DNA from: Anaerofilum faecale
GTDB lineage: Bacteria; Bacillota; Clostridia; Oscillospirales; Ruminococcaceae
NCBI GenBank assembly: GCA_019114265.1
Contig: DXFV01000024.1
Span: 1 to 19,033 of the forward strand
DNA: 19,033 nt
Direction of reading: 5' to 3'
Each line of letters starts with the position of its first letter. Within the stretch, counting starts at the first letter, position 1. A program made the translations under genes and the position numbers. Positions 13,742 to 19,033 of the stretch are shown in pieces. The notes below the pieces were generated by a model, which did no database searches, had not been told where the DNA came from, and saw nothing but the letters and a program-made list of their open reading frames with translations.

Positions 13742-15667
13742 ATGGATTTTGACAGCAAAGAATTTGCCCGCCGTTTCCACTACGACGGCGGCGATCTGGG
13801 CGCCCGGCTCACAGAAAAGGGCACCGAGTTTCGGCTCTGGGCCCCCACGGCCCAAAAGGTGCAGCTGCGGCTGTTCCGCTCGGGCCACGAGGGAGAAGCC
13901 TTTGAAACCCTGGAACCGGAGCGAGGGGAAAAGGGCGTGTGGCTGGCCCGGTGTGACCGGCGGCTGGATGGGGTATATTACGACTATCTGGTCACGGCAG
14001 AGGGCCAGACCCGGCCCACCGCCGACCCCTATGCCCGGGCCTGCGGGCTGAACGGACAGCGCAGCATGGTGGTGGACCTTTCCGCCACCGACCCCGAGGG
14101 CTGGCAGCAGGACAAAGCTCCCGCCCGGCAGCCGGAGGACATCATTTACGAAGTCCATGTGCGGGAATTTTCCTGGGCGGAAAGCGGCGGTTTTCCACAG
14201 GACTGGCGGGGCAAATACAAGGCCTTCTGCTGCGGGGACACCACCTTGTTCGGCCAGGGCGGCCAGCCCACCGGCCTTGCCTATCTGCGGCAGCTGGGGG
14301 TGACGTATGTACAGCTGATGCCGGTGTACGATTACGGCTCGGTGGACGAAGCACACCCGGAGGACAGCTTCAACTGGGGTTACGACCCGGTAAACTACAA
14401 TGTGCCGGAGGGCTCCTATTCCACCGATCCAGCCCGGGGCGAGGTGCGCATTCGGGAACTGAAGGAGCTGGTGCAGTCGCTGCACCGGCAGGGGTTCCGG
14501 GTGATCATGGACGTGGTCTACAACCATACCTATAAACAGGATTCCTGGCTGGAGCGCACGGTGCCCGGATATTATTACCGCACCTGGAAGGACGGCAGCT
14601 GGTCGGATGGCTCGGCCTGCGGCAACGATGTGGCCAGCGAGCGTTCCATGTGCGCTCAATATATTTTGGACTCGGTACTCTACTGGGCCGAAGAATACCA
14701 CATGGACGGCTTCCGCTTCGACCTTATGGGTCTGGTGGATACCCGGCTGATGCAGCGCATCCGCGAAGAACTGGACGCGCGCTTTGGCCGAGGGGAGAAG
14801 CTGGTGTTCGGCGAGCCCTGGGCAGCGGGGCCCACGGCCCATAAGAGAGGTGTTCGGCTGGCGGATAAAAAGTCTCTTGCCGGGATGGACCCGGAGATCG
14901 GCGCTTTCTGCGACGGCGTGCGGGACGCGGTGAAGGGCCCGGTGATGTACCGGGATAAGCCGGGCTTTGTGAACGGCGGCAGGGGCTTTGAGCAAAGGAT
15001 CTTGCGCAGCGTCACCGGCTGGTGCGGGCAGGGGAGGGGCTTTGCAGTGGCAGCGCCTTCCCAGACCATCACCTATCTTTCCTCCCACGACGACATGACC
15101 CTGTGGGATAAGCTGGTGGTCACTTTGGACCCGGAGCAGAATTTCGACCAGCCGTCCCCTTTGGTGATGCGGGCCAGCCGACTGGCGGCGGCCATCTATA
15201 TGACCTGTCAGGGGCGGCTGTTTCTGCTTTCTGGCGAGGAATTCGGCCGCACCAAGCAAGGGGTGGACAACACCTACAATGCGCCCATCCAGGTCAACCG
15301 GCTGGACTGGCAGCGGGCATGGGACAACCGGGAACTGGTGGAATATTACCGGGGCCTGATCGCCCTGCGCAAGCAGCTGCCCGCCCTGTGCGACAAAAGT
15401 CCGAAGGCCCGGCAGCGATTGCTGTGTGGAGAGGTGCCCGCTCCCCATTGTGTGACGGCGCTGCTGGAAAACGGCGGGGCCTGGAGCAAGATCCTGCTGG
15501 CCTACAATGCATCTTCCCGCCCGGTGGAGCTGCAGCTGGAAGCGGGCCGATGGGAACTGCTGGCAGACGAGAACAGCAGCTTCTGGTGGCAGGAGCACCC
15601 GGCTGTGCAGCGCGCCCAGGTGCAGCCCATGGCCGCCATGATTTTGGGTCAACGAAAACAAGAGTAA
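13742..15667 (+). CDS. pulA: Type I pullulanase (GH13, alpha-1,6-debranching)
   Basis: This 641-residue cytoplasmic enzyme cleaves alpha-1,6 branch points in imported maltodextrins or glycogen. An N-terminal CBM48-like beta-domain (TEFRLWAPTAQKVQLRLF, about residues 28-45) precedes the GH13 barrel. The type I pullulanase hallmark appears as FNWGYDP (210-216; YNWGYDP in the family). Catalytic residues are visible: nucleophile Asp327 in GFRFD, acid/base Glu358 in FGEPW, and Asp450 in SSHDD. There is no signal peptide, so it acts inside the cell. GGGAGAGG lies upstream of the ATG. The gene follows malG by 34 nt and precedes the debranching-enzyme gene by 13 nt. Length matches cytosolic type I pullulanases (about 600-720). 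Co-location with MalEFG supports maltodextrin use. Confidence 0.94.
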   Translation: MDFDSKEFARRFHYDGGDLGARLTEKGTEFRLWAPTAQKVQLRLFRSGHEGEAFETLEPERGEKGVWLARCDRRLDGVYYDYLVTAEGQTRPTADPYARACGLNGQRSMVVDLSATDPEGWQQDKAPARQPEDIIYEVHVREFSWAESGGFPQDWRGKYKAFCCGDTTLFGQGGQPTGLAYLRQLGVTYVQLMPVYDYGSVDEAHPEDSFNWGYDPVNYNVPEGSYSTDPARGEVRIRELKELVQSLHRQGFRVIMDVVYNHTYKQDSWLERTVPGYYYRTWKDGSWSDGSACGNDVASERSMCAQYILDSVLYWAEEYHMDGFRFDLMGLVDTRLMQRIREELDARFGRGEKLVFGEPWAAGPTAHKRGVRLADKKSLAGMDPEIGAFCDGVRDAVKGPVMYRDKPGFVNGGRGFEQRILRSVTGWCGQGRGFAVAAPSQTITYLSSHDDMTLWDKLVVTLDPEQNFDQPSPLVMRASRLAAAIYMTCQGRLFLLSGEEFGRTKQGVDNTYNAPIQVNRLDWQRAWDNRELVEYYRGLIALRKQLPALCDKSPKARQRLLCGEVPAPHCVTALLENGGAWSKILLAYNASSRPVELQLEAGRWELLADENSSFWWQEHPAVQRAQVQPMAAMILGQRKQE

Positions 15668-15680
15668 GAGGGAAAAACCA

Positions 15681-17546
15681 ATGCGGTTTCTATATGGAAA
15701 ACAGGATTTTCGCAGCCAGGAACGGGGACAGGAAAGCTGCTGGCTGGTGACCAACGGTCTGGGGGGATTCTCCTCCCAGACCATCACCGGCGCCGCCGCA
15801 CGCAACGACCACGCGGTGTTCATGGCCTGCACCCAGGCGCCCAATCACCGCTGGAATGTGATCCACCGGCTGGAAGAAGTGCTGGAAACCCACAGCGGGG
15901 CCGAGCATCTGTCCAGCCAGCAGTTCCGGGGCCTTCCGGCCGAGGATGGCTGGAAGCACCTGTGCAGCATGGAGGTGGATGGCCTGCCTCACTGGTGGTA
16001 CCAGCTGCAGGGGGTACAGGTGGAAAAGGAACTGGCAATGGACTGGGAGCGCAACACCCTTGCGGTGCGCTACCGCATCTCCAATGCCTGGGGCACCGAT
16101 TGCACCTTCACCGTCACCCCCTGGATGCAGTTTGTGCCCAAGGGAAAGGACCTGTCCCCCCGGCAGCGCTTTGTTTTCCGGGAGGGCGGGGTGGAATCCG
16201 CCGAGCTGCGGCTGGGCATCGGCACCAACGGCCGGCTGCGGGAGATGCCCCTGCGCCGCCAGACGCTATGGTATGCCTACGACGCCTGCGACGGCCGCCG
16301 GGCTACCGGCCACACCGCATCCAACCTGCAAATTTCCATCGTGGTTCCGGCTGGGGCGGAGAAAATTCTGGACATCGTGTTCTCTTTGGAACAGACCTTT
16401 CCCGCTGCCGGCAAGGTGCTGCAAAGTGCCCAAAAGCGGCTGCGGGGGCTGGAGCGGCAAAGCGGTTTTCGCCGCCCGGCGGCCCGTCAGCTGGCGGTGA
16501 GCGCCGATGCCTTCATCACCCAGCGGGCTTCCACCGGGGCCAAAACCATTCTGGCGGGATACCCCTTCTTTGAGGACTGGGGGCGGGACACCATGATCGC
16601 CCTGCCCGGCTGCACGTTGGCCACCGGCCGGTATGAGGACGCCAAAAGCATCCTCACCACCTTTCTGGAGCAGGAGCGGGGCGGCCTGATGCCCAACCTC
16701 TTCCCGGAGGGGGGCAATGAGCCTATGTACAACACGGTGGACGCGGCGCTGCTGTTCATCAACTGCGTCTGGCTCTACCGGTGCAGCACCGGCGACGAGG
16801 CCTTTGTGCAAAAGGCCTGGCCGGTGATGAAGCGGATCATCGAAGGCTACCGGAAGGGCACCGATTTCGGCATCCGCATGGAGCCGGACGGCCTCATCGC
16901 CGCCGGACAGGGGCTGGACCAGGTGACCTGGATGGATGTGCGCATCGGCGACATTTTGCCCACCCCCCGCCACGGCAAGCCGGTGGAGATCAACGCCTAC
17001 TGGTACAACGCCCTGCGGATCATGGAGCAGCTGGCCCCCGAAATGGGGGAAGATGGCCAAAGCTACGGTCAATTGGCCCAAAAGACGCGGGAAAGCTTTG
17101 TGCGCCAGTTCTGGATGGAGGATAAGGGATACCTGAAAGACCTTGTTTCCGGCACAAAGGTCGACCAGCAGATCCGCTGCAACCAGATCTGGGCGGTGTC
17201 CATACCTTTTGCCATGCTGGAACCCCGGCAGGAAAAACAGGTGGTGGAAACGGTTTTCCGGCATCTCTACACCCCGGTGGGTCTGCGGACCCTTTCGCCA
17301 AAAGACGAAGAATTTCACCCCACCTACGGCGGTCCCCAGCAGCAGCGGGATCTGGCCTACCACCAGGGAACGGTGTGGCCCTTCCCTTTGGGTGCCTGGT
17401 ATCTGGCCTATCTGAAGGTAAACGAATATTCGGCAAAGGCAAAACGGCAGGTAAGGCGGCAGCTGGCCGCCCTGGAACCGGCGCTGCGAGAGGGATGTGC
17501 CGGTCAGCTGCCGGAAATTTACGACGGAGAAAACCCCACCGCTTAG
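15681..17546 (+). CDS. Glycogen-debranching enzyme (amylo-alpha-1,6-glucosidase type), truncated at the C-terminus
   Basis: This 621-residue protein resembles the archaeal/bacterial-type glycogen debranching enzyme. The N-terminal domain begins with ESCWLVTNGLGGFSSQTITG. The C-terminal (alpha/alpha)6 domain carries FFEDWGRDTMIALPG (Asp303 in the GRD motif) and GGLMPNLFPEGGNEPMYNTVDAALLF. It would remove glucose or short branches from limit dextrins, complementing the pullulanase. The last residues, GQLPEIYDGENPTA, match the block that in this family is normally followed by about 30-40 more residues (a GC-x-AQAWSV-type block and a final helix). Here a TAG stops it just where foreign, lower-G+C sequence with a recombinase gene begins. 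I infer that an insertion cut off the end. GAGGGA precedes the ATG, and the gap to pulA is 13 nt. Activity of the shortened protein is uncertain. Confidence 0.88.
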   Translation: MRFLYGKQDFRSQERGQESCWLVTNGLGGFSSQTITGAAARNDHAVFMACTQAPNHRWNVIHRLEEVLETHSGAEHLSSQQFRGLPAEDGWKHLCSMEVDGLPHWWYQLQGVQVEKELAMDWERNTLAVRYRISNAWGTDCTFTVTPWMQFVPKGKDLSPRQRFVFREGGVESAELRLGIGTNGRLREMPLRRQTLWYAYDACDGRRATGHTASNLQISIVVPAGAEKILDIVFSLEQTFPAAGKVLQSAQKRLRGLERQSGFRRPAARQLAVSADAFITQRASTGAKTILAGYPFFEDWGRDTMIALPGCTLATGRYEDAKSILTTFLEQERGGLMPNLFPEGGNEPMYNTVDAALLFINCVWLYRCSTGDEAFVQKAWPVMKRIIEGYRKGTDFGIRMEPDGLIAAGQGLDQVTWMDVRIGDILPTPRHGKPVEINAYWYNALRIMEQLAPEMGEDGQSYGQLAQKTRESFVRQFWMEDKGYLKDLVSGTKVDQQIRCNQIWAVSIPFAMLEPRQEKQVVETVFRHLYTPVGLRTLSPKDEEFHPTYGGPQQQRDLAYHQGTVWPFPLGAWYLAYLKVNEYSAKAKRQVRRQLAALEPALREGCAGQLPEIYDGENPTA

Positions 17547-17582
17547 GGGCGGTGACGTAAGAAAACATTTATGTGAGAGAAT

Positions 17583-17620
17583 CGGCGTAGTTTAGGCTAC
17601 GCCGGTTTTCTTTTCTTTTT
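17583..17620 (+). terminator. Terminator after the debranching-enzyme gene, in the element end
   Basis: CGGCGTAG (17583-17590) and CTACGCCG (17597-17604) form an 8-bp stem around TTTAGG, followed by the T-rich GTTTTCTTTTCTTTTT. It reads rightward, and its loop holds the stop codon of the convergent recombinase gene. It may shield the element from host transcription. Confidence 0.6.
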
Positions 17621-19033
17621 GGGCTGCTTGGGATTGCTCCCTTGCGTCCTCAAAATCAAATGCACCAATGAAGTTATAGACGATCTCAATTTCTCTGACC
17701 TTGATGCGCGGCTCGTTCTCGTCCGGCGTGTAAACCTCGGAGATATAAATTTTCTCCACAAACTCCCGGAGAACAGAGGCGTCAAGCTGCTGCATATCAG
17801 TGTACTTCCTGACCGCTGCAATAAACTGTCTGACATTGACTTTCTGCTTTTCCTGTTCCTTGACTTCTTGCCGAAGATATTCGACAAGGTTTGTAAGGTT
17901 GGTCTGTTCCAATTCATAGTCACGGGACAGTTTGATGAAACGCTCGTCAGAGAGCTTGCCGGAAATGTTATCCTCATACAGTCGCTTGATGATAACATCC
18001 AGCTCGGCAATCCGCTTTTGTGATTGCGCCAGAGTGTCTTTCTTTTGTGCCAGCTCCTTGTCCCGTTCCCGCAGGCTTTGATCCGCCGCCCGCTGCACAA
18101 AGTCGTCCTCATACTGTGTCACATACTGAATGGCTTCCCGCAGGTTCCGCAGCACGATTTCTTCAAGAACGACGCGACGGATAGAGTGGGTCGAACATAA
18201 GGTGCGGTCTTTGCGATAGGTAGAACAAATGTAATATTCCTGTTCTGGCTTGAAGTGATTGGCCCGGCACAGATACATCTTTCCGCCGCAATCTGCACAA
18301 TACAGCAGGCCGGAGAACATTCCCATGTCGCCCATCTTGGTAGGACGGCGGCGGCCCTGCCGGATTTTCTGGACGATCAGAAACACGCTTTCCTCAATGA
18401 TGGGTTCCTGTGTGTTCTCGAAGATCACCCATTCCGATGGGTCGTTCCACAGCTTTTTCTTGCTCTTGAACGATTGTTTGGTGGTTTTGAAGTTTACCGT
18501 ATGGCCCAAATAGTCAAGGCGCTCCAAAATCCGTGATACCGTTTCATTCGTCCACTTGTAAGGATTGGCCGTTGGTTTGTTCGCTACCGGCAAGCCTTTT
18601 TCATAGGCGTAGGCAGTAGGGTTCAGCACCTTGTTTTTTTGCAGCCATTTTGCAATCTGCGTCGGCCCCATACCGTCCATGCACAGTGCAAAAATCTTTT
18701 GGACAACGGCGGCAGCTTCTTCATCCACGATCCATTGTTTTTTATCCTCCGGGTCTTTCTTGTACCCATAAGGCGGGATAGTGGTGAGGTGTTCGCCGGA
18801 GCGTCCTTTGGATTGCCATGTTGCCCGGATTTTCTTGCTGGTGTCCTTGGCGTACATTTCATTGAATACGTTGCGGATGGCGGTAAACTCGCTGTCCCCG
18901 CGCACACTGTCCACACCGTCATTGACGGCAATAAAGTGGACGCCGTACTCTGGAAACAGCATTTCCGTGTACATCCCGACTTGCAGATAGTTCCGCCCGA
19001 ACCGGCTCATATCCTTAACGACAACGCGCTTGA
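17592..19033 (-). CDS. Large serine recombinase, 5' end outside the window
   Basis: This is a site-specific recombinase that excises and integrates a mobile element. The visible part is 480 codons; the frame stays open through the window edge (KRVVVKDMSRFGRN), so the true start and the catalytic serine lie beyond it. The last part of the resolvase domain is seen as DMSRFGRN and IRNVFNEMYAKDTSKKIR. Then come the Recombinase domain (PPYGYKKDPED, WTNETVSRIL), a zinc ribbon (SGLLYCADCGGKMY with later YICS and CSTH cysteines), a long coiled coil (QSLRERDKELAQKKDTLAQ and onward) and a DUF4368-like C-terminus (VEKIYISEVYTP, EIVYNFIGAFDF). This layout matches TndX/TnpX-type recombinases of clostridial conjugative transposons. 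G+C is well below that of the neighbours. It is convergent with the debranching-enzyme gene, 45 bp away. Confidence 0.93.
   Translation of the reverse strand, partial: KRVVVKDMSRFGRNYLQVGMYTEMLFPEYGVHFIAVNDGVDSVRGDSEFTAIRNVFNEMYAKDTSKKIRATWQSKGRSGEHLTTIPPYGYKKDPEDKKQWIVDEEAAAVVQKIFALCMDGMGPTQIAKWLQKNKVLNPTAYAYEKGLPVANKPTANPYKWTNETVSRILERLDYLGHTVNFKTTKQSFKSKKKLWNDPSEWVIFENTQEPIIEESVFLIVQKIRQGRRRPTKMGDMGMFSGLLYCADCGGKMYLCRANHFKPEQEYYICSTYRKDRTLCSTHSIRRVVLEEIVLRNLREAIQYVTQYEDDFVQRAADQSLRERDKELAQKKDTLAQSQKRIAELDVIIKRLYEDNISGKLSDERFIKLSRDYELEQTNLTNLVEYLRQEVKEQEKQKVNVRQFIAAVRKYTDMQQLDASVLREFVEKIYISEVYTPDENEPRIKVREIEIVYNFIGAFDFEDAREQSQAAQKEKKTGVA

Larger units (their letters stand above)
17543..19033. 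mobile_element. Left end of an integrated element with a large serine recombinase (continues past the window)
   Basis: Base composition drops sharply: 25 of 60 bases are G or C in 17881-17940, against 38 of 60 in 16621-16680. The only gene is a TndX/TnpX-type recombinase reading inward from the right, which in such elements usually lies next to one end. The host reading frame to the left looks cut. The exact boundary (about 17543-17590) cannot be fixed without the right end or an empty site. Confidence 0.65.

Noticed and set aside
12079..13758. 559-codon minus-strand open frame over malF/malG
   Set aside because: It is antisense to two clear permease genes, with low-complexity His/Gly/Gln composition and no ribosome-binding site.
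13697..15844. 715-codon minus-strand open frame over the pullulanase gene
   Set aside because: The sense strand has all GH13 catalytic motifs. The antisense frame lacks any recognisable family.

Overview
The window looks like chromosomal DNA of a high-G+C gut Clostridium relative, most likely in the Ruminococcaceae/Oscillospirales (Faecalibacterium, Gemmiger or Subdoligranulum type). The reasons are strong AGGAGG ribosome-binding sites, sigma-A type promoters, hairpin-plus-T-run terminators, PotABCD and MalEFG-like operons of Firmicutes type, and an intergenic palindromic repeat family that I recall from such genomes. The genus is inference only.

Layout. Positions 1-202 hold a long palindrome and a tRNA-Lys (minus strand) with a perfect consensus promoter. 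264-1115 (minus) is a family 2 glycosyltransferase. A divergent control region follows, then a compact potABCD polyamine-transport operon (1394-5215, plus). Its leader carries two terminator-like hairpins in tandem, and the operon ends in a strong terminator. 5283-5880 is gene-free and holds a 145-bp tandem repeat array. 5883-6675 (minus) is a two-gene membrane-protein unit (zinc-ribbon/DUF4234 and DUF2752). 6994-8535 (plus) is guaA. 8671-9910 (minus) is a LacI-type regulator followed by an overlapping 69-residue conserved protein, ending in a bidirectional terminator shared with guaA.

10206-17546 (plus) is a maltodextrin-type operon divergent from the LacI gene: a substrate-binding lipoprotein, two permeases (MalF/MalG type), a type I pullulanase and a glycogen-debranching enzyme. 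No ATPase is encoded here, so a shared MsiK/MalK-like ATPase must come from elsewhere. Import of maltodextrins followed by cytoplasmic debranching is the obvious joint role, with the LacI protein as the likely repressor. Two copies of a 15-bp motif sit in the control region, one directly over the predicted transcription start.

The operon carries two lesions. The binding-protein gene has a one-base deletion in a G run, and the debranching enzyme stops early where a foreign, lower-G+C segment begins. That segment encodes a large serine recombinase on the minus strand that runs out of the window. I read this as the left end of an integrated element (conjugative-transposon type) inserted into the 3' end of the debranching gene. 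I did not find a clearly novel defence or other undescribed system. The most interesting items are the insertion junction, the pot leader, the LacI-coupled small protein, and the operon lesions.
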